From the NCBI GenBank assembly GCA_946807835.1, contig OX327690.1, positions 28,986,501 through 29,050,500 on the forward strand: a stretch of 64,000 nt of DNA. The letters run 5' to 3'. This DNA is from Ailanthus altissimus (lineage: Eukaryota > Streptophyta > Magnoliopsida > Sapindales > Simaroubaceae). This document shows, one piece after another, positions 11,386-26,809 of the stretch. Below the pieces are notes generated by a model, which was not told the DNA's origin, made no database searches, and worked only from the letters and a program-made list of their open reading frames with translations. Every line of letters starts with the position of its first letter. Position 1 is the stretch's first letter. Made by a program: the position numbers and the translations under genes.

Positions 11386-12195
11386 TGTTGAGGGAGGAAA
11401 CGCCCTTCTCCCTTTCAAGGTTATGTTGAAGCGAAGAACCTAAGATTCAACCTAGAACCCTAACCTCCTTGCGCAACGGAATAACCTGCCAATAAAGCAA
11501 AAAACAACAAGAATCCAAAGCAGAAAACAAAAGAGCACAACACAATCTTACGTGGTTCGGCCAATTGCCTACGTCCATGGTGGATCCAAGGATTCTAGCC
11601 TTTCTTATTATAACTCATTAGAGATTTTATAAAGAAAACTCAATGAAGAACCCTTAAAAGGACTTAAACGTTTAGTGAACCCTTACTCTACTACGAACAA
11701 TGATCACCCAAACAACGGTTCCACCTTAACGCACACAAGCACTTAGTGTCTACCCAGTTCTTTCCATCTCTTAGAGTCTCTCTCAATGCTTGATCTCAAC
11801 TAAAGAGTTTACAAGTGTTTATATAGGGTGTATTTCGTGCCTACTAACCCTATTACTTATTGGAGTAAGAGTCAATTTGTTTTGGAAGTCCAAAACTAAA
11901 AATCCCGAAGAAAAACGGACTTCTGACGCATCTGGCACCACAGCGTTGAGGACCCAGCGCTATAGCGCTAGGTTACTGTCCTGGGCACCGTGACGCTCAG
12001 CCCTGTGCGCACCTCCTGTGTTTTCTTCACTTTCTTTGCGTCTTTGAGTTTCGTTTCGCTTCCCTCTTTGTGTCTCATACATCTTAGACTTCTCCATACA
12101 TATCTCATACGTTCTAAACTTCTTGTAACTATTCATTTTAATATTTATCTCAATTTTTATCTAATTAAAATTATTAAATAACTAATTTTTCAACA
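11386..12195 (-). repeat. Copia-2 5' LTR
   Basis: 810-bp partner LTR. The GC-rich block is at about 11933-12003 and has lost many CpG sites compared with the left LTR. Confidence 0.9.
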
Positions 12196-12200
12196 TCTGT

Positions 12201-13277
12201 TTTTTGTTTTTTAAGAAGCTCTATAATATTTCCTGGACATTTATGTCCTAGAATAGTCAAAACTACAAAAAAAAAATTTCTAGCCACATCTACTGCTTTT
12301 GACTTGTGTTATATCTTTTGCATTTCAGGCCAACTCTTAAAATCAAGGTCAAAGGATACGCCTTTAGCCCAGTGAGTTCTCACTGTTGATGCATTTGTGA
12401 TTTCTCCTTTGTTCTGATGATGGCTCAAATGCTAAGTGGTTTTCTATGCGTACTGAGTTTTTTGATGATTCTGAATTTTTTTGGGCTAATCATGTTCTGA
12501 AGTCAAATAGTTTCCTTATCTGGGATTGTTGGTTCTGTTTGTAAGCACGTTTCTCTATCTTGTTTTTGTACTTAAAGATTTAGAATTAGAAGAGTTTTCT
12601 GCTTGATCTGTCTTCATCAGAAATCTTAATGCAGCTAATTCCCAGAAAATTATTGTAACTACAGTGTTTGCTTTGCGGAATCGACTATATTTGATTACAT
12701 TGCTTTTCCACCTACCCATTTGACGATCTTGGTCAATACTTTCAGTCTGCTTGATATACTTAGTTGCATTCAGAGATGTGTTGGAAAATAAACATTGCTC
12801 TTGTCAGGGAAAGACTTTTAATAGGAAGAGAACATTGTGAAGTGGGTTTTATTTTCCGGAAAGATTTTGGAGAGCAATTAACAGCAATCTTTATTAGGTC
12901 GAGATGATTTTCCATGCTTAATTAGGTTCCTTCCTATGCTTTAAATTTGCTTTATTTTGTCAATTAGATTGCAACCTCATCACAATCTTTTTTTATGGAG
13001 AGCTTATATGAACATTTTGATATGTGTGGTGACTTAGATCATCTCATGTCATGCCTCTGAGATGACAGAAAGCTTAAATTCGGTTATAAGTTTAGGTTGT
13101 ATAGTCCATAATGGGCGATCAACAATTATGTAACCTGTTGGTGACATACAATCTTCAGCATCTCCATTTAAACACTCTGCATATGTGATTGCTACTACAT
13201 TTTCTTGTTTTCCCTTTTCTGCATTTTTGTTCAAGTTAGTCACATGCTTCATTCTCATTTGATTTAACACAGTGAAC
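12201..13277 (+). promoter_or_regulatory. Upstream region of the NLR gene, probable 5' UTR intron
   Basis: No coding frame is supportable here. An acceptor-like TTTAACACAG ends at 13271, six bases before the ATG, so a 5' UTR intron ending there is likely. The true transcription start cannot be placed. Copia-2 ends at 12195 and may supply or disrupt promoter sequence. Confidence 0.4.
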
Positions 13278-16163
13278 ATGGAGTTTGTTGGGCTGGCTGT
13301 AGAAGTTTTACATTTATTGGGGATGCCCTTCAAAAGAAGATTTCACTATTTGAAAAATGTTGAGCAGCTTGTGGAGACACTTCGTGTTAATAGAGATGAA
13401 CTGAGTGCTCGAGAGACTGACATCAAGAATGAAGTTAATAGGACAATGGTGAACTCGAAAATGAAACTGAAAAGTGAGGTTCAGTTTTGGCTAAAGAATG
13501 TGGATAAGGTAATGCATGAAGTGAATAGCATAGAGAATGAATTTAATGAAAATGGGAAATGCATGAAAGGCTGTTTCCCCAATTGCTATTCGCGTTATAA
13601 ATTAGGCAAATTTCTTGCACATAAGACTAAAGAAGTAAATGAGCTGAAAGTAAAGGGAGTTTTTCCAAATGGTTTGTTTATTAATTTGTTAGCAGACAGA
13701 GCAATAATAATGCCAACGACAACTCTGGTGGGTAATATAACACCCAGGAAGGTTATGTCTGAGATTTGGGAATGTCTTATGGATATGGACATTAATAAGA
13801 TAGGTCTTTATGGCATGGGGGGAGTTGGAAAGACTACCATCATGATGCACATGAATAATCTTCTCAATGAAACTCAAATTTTTGATCATGTCATTTGGTT
13901 GACCATATCAAAAACCTTTAACCTGGAGAAATTGCAATCTGATATAGCAAGAGCAATAGACTTGGACATGTCAAGTGATGAAAATGTAATGAGGAGATCA
14001 GCCATGTTGTATGAGCATTTTCTGGGAAAGAAAAAGTTTTTGCTTGTTTTGGATGATTTATGGTATAATTTTGCCTTGGAAGAAGTGGGAATTCCTCAAC
14101 CAAATGCAGAAAATGGTTGTAAATTAGTATTCATCACCAGGCTCATGGATGTTTGTCGAGGCATGGAAACGCACAGGGAAATCAAAGTGGAGGTCCTTTC
14201 AAAAGAGGAAGCATGGGACTTGTTTGTTGATAAAGCTGGAATAGAAGCAGTATCTTCACCGGAAATTGGACCTGTTGCAAAGATGATTTCAGAAGAATGT
14301 GGCTGTTTGCCACTTGCAATCATTACAGTGGGACGTGCCATGAGGAAAATAGATGATGCTAGAGTTTGGAAGAATGCATTGGAAGAACTGAAAACCTCAA
14401 GAGCAGAAATTGAAGGCCTAGACGAATATGTCTTTGGACGTTTGATATTTAGCTTTAGCCACTTGAGGAATGATAAGGTCCAAGCTTGTTTTTTGTATTG
14501 TGCACTTTATCCTGACAATTACAAAATTGAGGTTGATGATGTTATTGAGCATTGGATGGCAGAAGGGTTGATAGATGAAGTGGGAGATAGGGAGAATGAG
14601 GTCAACAAAGGCCATGCTGTATTAAAGGAACTTAAAGATGCTTGCTTGCTGGAGAGTAATGGAACAAGATGGGTAAAAATGCATGATTTAGTAAGGGATA
14701 TGGCAATTAGAATCACAAGAGAAAGACCTTGATTCATGGTGAAAGCTGGCATTGGGTTGAAATCATTGTCAAGGGAATGGATTGAAGGATTTGAGAGGGT
14801 CTCTTTAATGGAAAACAACATCGAGATTCTTCCTCATTTTCCAAACTGCACAAATTTATCAACCTTGCTCCTGCAACAGAACCCTCTGACAAGTATCCCT
14901 AATTCATTTTTCGCCAACATGCATAACCTTAGAGTTCTCAACCTATCTGGTACTTCTGTAGAATCACTTCCTGAATCAATTTCCAGCTTACAGAACCTCC
15001 GTGCACTCTTATTATGTTTTTGTGAGCTTAAAAGTCTACCTTTCCTGGCAATGCTCAAGGAGCTGAGGGTGCTGGACCTTTCATATACCTTGATAGAAGT
15101 GTTGCCACATGATATCGAAGGCTTGGTAAATCTAAGGCGTCTTGATCTCTCTTATACAGAAGAATTAAATATGTTTCCCACCAGGGTCATCTCAAAGCTG
15201 TCACGCCTGGAAAACCTGTCAATGTTCAAAAGCAGTTGGAAATGGTCCATGGGTTCACAAACAAGGGACCAGGGGACAGATTTTGAAGAAATAGGTTGCT
15301 TGACTCAATTAAGTAATCTTGGTCTTTCATTTCAGGATCCATACAGTTTCAATAATTATGTGAGATCTGGACATTGGCAATTGCTTAGAAGCTATCACAT
15401 TGGCATAGGACTTCTGTCAAGTTTCTCACCTATTTCCAAAGATACTTGTAGTGTAGAAATTCAAGGATGTAATCTCATTACATGCGATAGCTTTATAGAG
15501 CTTCCAAGCAATACTCAGCAATTGGCATTGCAGGGTTGTCATGATATTGATATTCTTTCAAGTTTGTCAGCCTTGTCAAACTTGAGCAATTTAAAGGAAT
15601 GCTATGTTTCTAGCTGCTGTGGGTTAAAGTACATCACATTGGCTGAGGTGAATTCTTTTCCAATTCTTGGGAAATTGATTCTGCGGAAGCTGCCTAATCT
15701 AAGTGCCATTTGTCATGGAACTCTGGTTGTTGGTGTCCTTTCAAGTTTAAAAATCCTTCATATTCACAACTGTAATAACCTTAAACAGTTGTTCTCATTT
15801 GGGTTGATACAGAGCCTCCAAACTCTCGAAGAGATTGAGGTCTGGAATTCCCGTTTGATTGAGGACATAATTGAAGGGGATGATGATGGAGTCTTTCCTA
15901 CTATAACAGTTCCAAGGCTACGGCGCTTATATTTTTCTACCTTGCCTGAATTGAAAAGCATTTTCAGGAGTGTACTTGTTTGTAACTCACTTGTTTCTAT
16001 TGATGTTTGGGATTGTGGAAAGCTAAAGAAACTGCCTTTCTCAATGACCACCCTCCAATTCTCCCTCAAGCACATCAGGGGAAGCAGAAAGTGGTGGGAT
16101 GACTTGGAATGGGATGATCCTAGTGCCAAAAACCTTCTACAGCCTTACTTCAGAGAAGATTGA
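13278..16163 (+). pseudogene. CC-NB-ARC-LRR disease-resistance gene (RPS2/RPS5 type) with one premature TGA
   Basis: A single 962-codon frame runs from ATG 13278 to TGA 16161-16163, interrupted only by TGA at 14730-14732 (codon 485). The coiled-coil part has [19 protein letters not shown] and lacks an EDVID motif, as in the RPS2/RPS5 clade. NB-ARC motifs in order: P-loop GMGGVGKTT (179-187); [18 protein letters not shown]; kinase-2 LLVLDDLW, whose Trp262 marks a CC-type NLR; RNBS-B KLVFITR; GCLPLA (342-347); [17 protein letters not shown] as [12 protein letters not shown] (Met468-Asp470). Leucine-rich repeats follow from about residue 515, ending in the WDDLEWDD tail seen in this clade. ATG 13278 is chosen over the in-frame GTG at 13272. 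Without the stop the protein would be 961 aa, a normal length. The TGA replaces a codon expected to be Leu (TTA), and no GT-AG intron removes it. The allele is either a pseudogene or makes a truncated 484-aa CC-NB-ARC protein. Such receptors act at the plasma membrane or in the cytoplasm. Confidence 0.92.
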
Positions 16164-16969
16164 TAAGAGGATTATACCAGACAGCAAGCATGGTTTGTTC
16201 TTCAGCGAGGAAGACGTAATCTTCCAATGCTGATTTGTTAGCACAATTTATTTCCAAGTTTAAGCTTAAGGATTTCGAAACTCTTCAAAACTTGGCGTCC
16301 AAAACTGTGAAGTGGATGGTCAGTCTCGATGAGTATGCAACAAATTGGTGGTGGCATTATAAGATCATTCATTCTATGGTTTTACAGCTCTCAGGAAACA
16401 CTCCGGCTTCATTCTCCCAAGTAGATTTGAGTCATCTCAAGGCCCTCTGGATTACTACAAGTTTGAGCGAACAGTAGTACACCAGTACAGGCAAGGCTTA
16501 TGATTAGTTTTTATTGATTCCCAGTTGATTATATATTTGCTTCCATTTAGTATATCATCACATCGATTTTTGTTCTATATTAGTTTCATTTTCAGCTGTT
16601 ATTTGCAACTTTAAATGTAGTCTTTGAGCTTCCATTATGTGTATAGAGAGGAAACTTCAGAAAATTAATCATACAGCTAAAATAGCTTACGGATACACGA
16701 CCCAAGAACTGAATGACAACAAAATTGGATCTTCTTTCCCAGAAAGTCTTGTAACCTTTATGGTCCTTACATCTGCCTCTCTGCTACCAAACAGAAAAAT
16801 ATCCTTGTTTGCAGAAAGAATATGCATGGAACACACGAAATGGCATCCATTTATATAATAATATCGTCATTACAACATCATCCTTCCCATATAATCAACC
16901 ATTGAATCTGGGATAAGTTATTCAAATGACATTAGTTTAATAGCTTAAATGCTCATGTATGTGAACGTC
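16164..16969. other. Convergent 3' region between NLR and glycolate oxidase
   Basis: About 0.8 kb between two convergent stop codons, likely holding both 3' UTRs. The short frames at 16235-16477 and 16637-16858 have no recognisable domain and I treat them as non-coding. Confidence 0.5.
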
Positions 16970-20182
<3,213 letters not shown>

Positions 20183-22511
20183 GATTGTTAAATGCTATCA
20201 CAGAACAATCTGAATAAATTTTACAAATAGGTGAATGGAATTACATTGATTTCATGCCAAGTGTTTCTCATATACACGGGAGAGATATTACGAACTTCTC
20301 ATGTCCAAAGAATGAAATGAGGTAATGAAATCAGAGGTGGCTTGATGAAGGTACTATCCAGATAGTACTAAAGATTAAACAAGTAATAATATAATCTAAA
20401 TCCATTAACACCAGAGTCTTGTAAGCCAAACTAATGTAACCAGAAGTTATCACTTGAGCTAACTTCCTGGTAACATTGTCAGAGAACCACCACATACATT
20501 TGATCTCATAATCTGTGGTTCTCTTGCTCAGATCCCTGCTACTTTAATTATACTCATGACAAAATTTACTTTCTATTTCATACGCAAGATTCTTGAACCT
20601 TATGATTATAAAAAGTGAAGAGAAGAATTTTTTTACTTTACATGCATTTGATCTCAAGGGATGTGAACCCCGCTTAATATATTATGTTTCAGCAAGTATC
20701 CACGCAGCAATAATACAGCGAAAACAAGACAATATCTTTACTAAAGCCAGTGATTTTAGACATTAAGCCACAAAACTAAACTATTTATAAGCTTAAAATT
20801 AGATATTGGATAAGTTTCCATTCGAGCAATCATAATTAACCTCGCATGCAATACATATCATTTTACAACCCAACACTGAATTCCATAGTCCTAAAAATTT
20901 TCACTTCAGAGTGAACAGAACACAGACGGGCTCCTTCAATCACTTGTAACCAAAGCGCAAATAACAGAAAACCAAAAAGCTAAAACTGGAAAACTATTTC
21001 AACTCATTTTCAATTTACAGAATATATGAAGATCACAAATACTAAATTTTACACATGATGTTGACCAGACCCAGATGAATATAAATTAAGCAAATTATTC
21101 TTAACATCACCAGATGAAGTCCAAGTGCAAGAAGAAACTGATCTTTAATACAAAGAACACAGTAATTCAGAACGAAAGAGAGCGAAAGAAAACGGACCTT
21201 GGCTTCCTTCCTTAAATAGAACAGAAGGAAGTGAAAGTGATCAAACTGAAGGGGGTTTGCAATGCAATAATAATAGAAACTGGCAAATATAAATAAAGAG
21301 AGAGTGACACCCCAGAAGTAATGCTAAGAAGCAAACAAATAAATAAATACGGCACTGGAACAAGAGGTGAGAAAAATACTAAAGAATAGAGAGTGAAGAC
21401 AAAAGGGTCAGAATCAAATTGAGAGAGAAAGAGATGGTGTGCTGGTTGGCTTTGTAGTGCTCGTGAATTGGTTTTTCAAAGCAAACTGTTACATTGAAAT
21501 TTGAGACAGTTTCATTGAATCATTATCACTGCTCATTACTCATCTTACGTATGGTAGTTGATAATATTTTAGAAAAATTTTAACAAGGGTTTGTTTTGTT
21601 GTGTTTTGATTTGGCTTCTGCCGCTGGGATTAAACTTGGACTTGGTAGAATCTTATCATCTAATTTTCGTATGAATATAAATATTATTTAACAAGATATT
21701 AAAAGTTTACTTAAACTTTGCTTCATGTGAATTTCAGATTCACATGTTACGTAAGAGAATGTGTTTTGAGCTGTCATTTACCTAAAAGAACAACAGTATT
21801 TGATTTCCCTCTGAAATATTGCACCACAAAGTTCTCAATACATATAAACAACTTAATGTCACGGGCGATATTCCACGTTAAAAACAATTTGGTACTTGTG
21901 ACTTCTGGGTTGCAACTTGCAATTATATTTTATATCTGCCACCTCTAGGCTCTAGCATTTTAATAAGAAAATTGCTAGCATAAATCACTATTCGCAATGT
22001 GTTTATTATTATTTTTAAATCAATCACATTCTTTTGTTTTAAGATTTTGGATTTATCATAATGTGTCAATACAAACAAAGAAATAAAGAAACTTGATTGG
22101 TTTATAAATATCGACCAACATAGTTATAATTGATTCTAGCACTGCTTAGCAAACACATTTGTAATGTAATACAGTCCTTTCATTTTCTTTGCTACTTATT
22201 TCAAGTTTTTCATTACAAATATCAAATTTTTAATTATAATTTTCAATTTTTTTGGTTACATTTATCAAAATTTAATTATAAATTAATATATAATGCATAA
22301 CTTGTACATGCAAAGAAAGAACTAAAATATATTATAGAAAAATAAAAAATTACACCATTGGGTAAATATATGATAGATATACTGTGAAAGCTTTCTACTT
22401 TTGATTGCCGATACTGAAAAATTGTCAAGAAATTAAGCTTATTCACAAAGAAAAAAAAGAGAGTGAGAATTTTCAAGGAGAGAACAAAAGAGTCATTAAT
22501 TCTTAAAAGAA
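20183..22511. promoter_or_regulatory. Glycolate oxidase upstream region
   Basis: No gene is visible. The first kilobase or so on the minus strand should hold the GLO promoter and 5' UTR; a purine-rich stretch near 21160-21440 could be 5' leader. The transcription start cannot be fixed from sequence alone. Confidence 0.4.
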
Positions 22512-22672
22512 TAATATTAGGCATTTTATATTATATCTAAAAAAATGATGTGTCAAGTAATCATTAGGTAATAAATAGTGTAATGAGTAATTTTAAAATT
22601 TACATAATTTAACTACTCAATGGTTACTTGGTACATCGCTTTTTAAAATATAATTTGGGATGTTTAGTATTA
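22512..22672. mobile_element. Short foldback MITE
   Basis: About 161 bp folds on itself. The left arm (about 22512-22575) and the reverse complement of the right arm (about 22609-22672) align without gaps over some 64 bp at roughly three-quarters identity. The outer right terminus reads GGGATGTTTAGTA, similar to Tourist/PIF-type TIRs. The TSD is not certain. Confidence 0.65.
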
Positions 22673-23334
22673 CTTTTATTATAAAGGTGAAAATTCAAAT
22701 AGACTAGTCATTAATGAACTATAATTTCTAAAAAAGAGATTGATAAAATTAATGCCATTAATTTCCTTATAATAATGCAATGAATGTGTGATAAATAATG
22801 TTTGAAATGAGAAGAAGATTCATATAGAAGTAAAATCTCATCAAATTGACAATAAATAAATGTTATTGTCGGAAATTCACACTCTAACCCAAGATTTAAA
22901 TTCAAGAATGAATAAAAATAGACAATAAAAAAATAAAACTAGAAAGTAAAACAACATGAAATTATAATAGTCTAATTCTAATTAAACTACGTCCACTTCC
23001 TGAGCTGATTAACATGCTCAATACTACATTATATCTCAAAATCATATAGTTAATATAATTATAGAGACATTCCAGCACATTCTCTCTTTACACTCTCTTT
23101 ATCTCTCTAAAATATTTATATCTCTCTAAACTATTTTCCTATCTAGAGAATTGTTCTTCTCTTTATCTATTTCTCTTTCTCTAAATTAAAGAGAATTAAT
23201 AATAATTGATTAATTTAGAACATCTAAATTCATGCTCTATATATAGTGGCCGGTTTCATGACTTTTCTTCTTTACTTCTACTTTTTCTCAAATTTAGTTT
23301 TCAATAAGAAAGAAGAAGAAGATGACTTTGATTC

Positions 23335-24611
23335 TGATAAGAATCATTAATAAATTTTTTACTGAAAAAAAAATTGGTAAGGATGAAATGCAAATATGGC
23401 AAATAATCAAAATTTCAAAATTTGCTATATGAAGTATATATTATTCAAATCTCTTCAATTGTATTTGAAATCATGGTTTAATTCATTTTATTTATTTTCA
23501 TTAATAATACTTATTTTCTTGTATAAATTGAGTTTTTTTTTTCTTCTAAAGGTTAAAATCAATAAGAGTAAAAATTAGTTTTTCTTAATTATATTGTCAA
23601 TTTCTACATGGTACTAAATCTAATTCGATAGCGAGTTTAAGAATCCATTTAAGAGTCTTTTAGGTATGTAGATCAGAATAAACACCATGTAATGATGGGG
23701 CACCATAAAAATGGTTTCGAAGCATGTTTGAATAGTTTATTTTTGTTTAAAAAAATGTCAAATTAAATTTTTTCATCCTCTTTCCTAATATTGAGTTTAG
23801 AAAGTCCCACTAATATTGATCTATTATTAATATAATATGTCAAAAAAAAAAAAAAAAAAGAAAATCACATATTGAAGGGATAATGAGAGATAAAAGTTAT
23901 GAGCATGACAATCAAAGTTTAAAATTCTCATAATATGTTTACCTTTAAACTTAAAAGAAATTTTCATCTGCCATTAGAAAAAGATTTTAACACTTTCTAA
24001 ATTTGAAAATTTTAATGAATTTTTTTAATTTATAAATGTCTCTTCTAATTGACTATTAAAAACCATTCCTATTATCTTTATGAAGAAAAATTTTCAAATT
24101 TAAAAAGCGTTAAAAAGATTTTCTTAGATGGAGATAATAAGAATGCTTTCTAAATTTAAAAATTTTTCTTCATAAGAATAATAGGAATGATTTTTAATGT
24201 TCAATTAGAAGAGATATTTATCAATTAGAAAATTTTCTTAGACAAAGATTTAAATGAATGCTGCCCTCTTATTTATGATAAAAAGACTAAAAAAGAAGGA
24301 TTTATAGACATCTTTATAGCAAGCTGGGAGTCTAACAAAGTTTTTCTTACTCGCTTGAGGGAGATAATAAGAATCATTAATAGATTCTTTATTGGAAAAG
24401 CAAATTTGATCAGAATGAAATGCAAATATGGCGACTGATAAAAAATTCAAAATTTGCTATATGAAGTATATATTATTCAAATTTCTTCAATTGTATCCGA
24501 AATCGTGGTTTAATTTCTTTAATTTATTTTCATTAAATTGAGCCTTTCTAAATGCTAAATTCAATAAGAGTAAAAGTTATTTTAAAAAAAATTATATTGT
24601 CAATTTCTAAA
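23335..24611 (+). mobile_element. TRIM-1: miniature LTR retrotransposon without coding capacity
   Basis: Terminal direct repeats at 23335-23608 and 24365-24611 run TGATAAGAATC...TTCTACA and TAATAAGAATC...TTCTAAA. A primer-binding-like TGGTACTAAATC (8 of 12 matches to TGGTATCAGAGC) directly follows the first repeat at 23609-23620, and a purine tract GAGGGAGA directly precedes the second (24357-24364). Flanks GATTC (23330-23334) and GTTTC (24612-24616) match but for one base. The uninterrupted partner LTR of Copia-3 has a single GTTTC there. The 756-bp interior has no ORF but contains strong inverted repeats. Confidence 0.8.
23960..24240. repeat. Nested inverted repeats inside TRIM-1
   Basis: An arm at about 24031-24110 pairs with about 24145-24222 (shared core CTCTTCTAATTG...CATTCCTATTAT). 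A second pairing joins about 23969-24010 with about 24098-24133. Transcripts could form long hairpins. Confidence 0.7.
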
Positions 24612-24719
24612 GTTTCATATAATGAGAAGGATAAGATAATGTTGTGGAATCTTGTTGTGATTAGGAAAAAAAAATCAGTTTTAAAATTGATTCCTAAAAT
24701 AAGGACTAACAAATTTACA

Positions 24720-25244
24720 TATCCATTTTTTGTTCTATTGTATTTTAGCCCTTATATCAGTGCAACACTTCTTCTTCAGCTCAAATTTTATTTCTGCTGC
24801 ACATCCCTTTATCAATATACAACAAGTTTAAACACATCTTAAATTTGTTCACAGACAGTATCTTCATTCCCAGATTAGTAGGAATCTCTTCAGTGTTTAT
24901 CTTCTCCAGTTTTATTCTTCCACTAGAGGCTAACACCCATATATAATGGTATTTCACATCCAAAAATTTGATTTTATCATAGAATACAGGTTTGTATAGA
25001 AATGAATAATTGACTATTATCCAAAATAACTATACCTATTTATATAATCAGATTAAGCTTCTAAACCAATCCTTACAGCCATACAACTTTTTTGCAAGCT
25101 TTCATTGCAGCTATATACTTAACCTCAATACTCGAAAATGCAAGTACTATTTACAACCATGCCTTTCAACTAACACAATCTTTACCTAAAGTAAAATAAT
25201 AAGATTTCAATGATCTATTATTGTTCCTTATTAATTGATACTGT
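24720..25244 (-). pseudogene. Copia-3 RNase H remnant
   Basis: The frame at 24963-24781 starts MDVKYHYIWVLASSGRIKLE and continues PTNLGMK...NKFKMCLNLL, which matches the C-terminal RNase H and tail of Copia Pol. Near 25080-25135 a degraded match to the TEAEY...A..EA segment is readable. Stops are present. Confidence 0.85.
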
Positions 25245-25249
25245 GTTGG

Positions 25250-26804
25250 TGTTTACGCTCAAAATATAACGCGACTATCGCAGTATAGATTGAGGTGTCG
25301 ATCCCACGAGGAAGCTCTTGGCAAAATAGGTCAGTGAAGTAAAATATTAAAGCAGTAGCAAAGGGTTAATTGATTTAAACGGATGAGATAGAATTGTCTA
25401 TAAATTGAGGAAAATGTCTTATGATAATTTAAGTAAGGCTTTGAGAATCACAATTATGCTTTATAAATCTACTCTATACTTTGATTCGATATTTATAACT
25501 CAACTGAAAGTTTCACATCCCAAATAATCAATCGGAAGGTATGTAATATATAGCACATTTGATAACACATGTATTTGATTTAGTTAAACTCTTTGCAAGC
25601 ATTAACACACATCATGTTATTTATACAAGTTATCTAAGATCGACAATATATCATTTTGACAATATTGTAGTAAAAGATTAACTTGAATATCAAACATTTA
25701 TTGCCCTTACATGTTATCCAAGATCGACAATATATCAAATTGACAATACTGCAGTAAAAGATTAACATATAAAATAATGTAACCAGTAACAATTATAAAT
25801 CAACATGAATCACATAAGAAAAGCATGACTGAACATATATGAGATATGAGAATTATAACCTCTGGATTATAGAAAATAAAATAGATAAGAGTTTAATCAA
25901 AACCAAACTTACAACATTTATAGCTCTTGACACCGAATCAAAGCATGGAAGTAGATTTACTACACATAAAGTTCATCTCTTAGCCTTGCTAGGAACTCTA
26001 ACCTAAATTACAATACATGTTAATGAGAATAAAAGAAGAGAGAATTCTCTATTTTAAAAACGTCCTAAGTGTCTCCTTATATAGGCAATGAATGGACATA
26101 TGTCATGGATGACATCAATCTTCAATAATTTTAAGCCAATAACTCGTGTATCCACTTGCAGCACGTTTTTGATAATGTAAATGATCAATTCAGCTTCTGC
26201 ATCCGATATGAAAGTTGTATAATTTTGACTCTTCTTTCCATAGGCACTGATTTCATACAAATTAGATGAGTATCCAATGAGATATGAGCAAAATTCCAAA
26301 GATACATCAGAATTCGGCCAACAACCATTTTATCCACTTGCAATGCGATTTGGTCCATGATAACGGCTGATTTGGACTTTACCATAAACATACGAGTTGT
26401 TGATAGTTAAGTCAGCAATTCACAGCTTCAATAATTATACCAATTGAATACGTATTTTGTGAGATACGGTCCAAATACATGAATTGGGTCAAGCTGGGTA
26501 AGAGTTGTAGTCCGATTCTGTTGTATCTCAATTTTTGGCCCATAACATATTGGATTTAGCTTTTCCACTATTCTTCAAATTTGTGTAAGATTGAGTCATG
26601 TTACACCAGGTTCAAGAATTTCTTCATTTCGATTTCTACATTGAGAGTTATGTCTAGTTTACCTAAACCTATCCAAATAACATTCATTAATCACAATTTA
26701 AGGAGAACACTTTATTTCAAGCTAAAAATACAGAAAATACTAAAATTAGTGACATTTAATGGTGATTGAATCTCTTAACAATATGTATTTTCATGTGTTC
26801 ATCA
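25250..26804 (-). mobile_element. Solo LTR, family A copy 2
   Basis: 1,555 bp, inverted relative to copy 1 (9575-11130). On plus it runs TGTTTACGCTC...GTGTTCATCA, with a perfect 5-bp TSD GTTGG at 25245-25249 and 26805-26809. It sits inside Copia-3, between its RNase H and hinge remnants. Confidence 0.92.
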
Positions 26805-26809
26805 GTTGG

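Larger units (their letters stand above)
7544..12195 (-). mobile_element. Copia-2: old, internally deleted Copia element with nested solo LTR
   Basis: LTRs lie at 7544-8360 and 11386-12195. Both run TGTTGAG...TTTTTCAACA on the plus strand. A perfect 5-bp TSD, TCTGT, flanks the element at 7539-7543 and 12196-12200. A decayed tRNA-Met primer-binding site (GCTCTGATATCA on plus, 11371-11382) abuts the right LTR, so the element is on the minus strand. The interior carries gag and protease pieces only; integrase, RT and RNase H are absent. A solo LTR (9575-11130) interrupts gag. The LTRs differ by many transitions, so this insertion is much older than Copia-1. Its right end lies about 1.08 kb upstream of the NLR start codon. 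Confidence 0.93.
22867..24719 (-). repeat. Copia-3 3' LTR (interrupted)
   Basis: Two pieces, 22867-23334 and 24612-24719, align to the 5' LTR at 35651-36154 as if contiguous. The gap is the TRIM-like element at 23335-24611. Confidence 0.85.

Noticed and set aside
14715..14745. Possibility that the NLR stop is hidden in a short intron
   Set aside because: No GT...AG pair spans the TGA at a workable size, and the frame continues unchanged on both sides.
13595..14821. Minus-strand frames of 60-100 codons
   Set aside because: They are complements of the NLR coding sequence.
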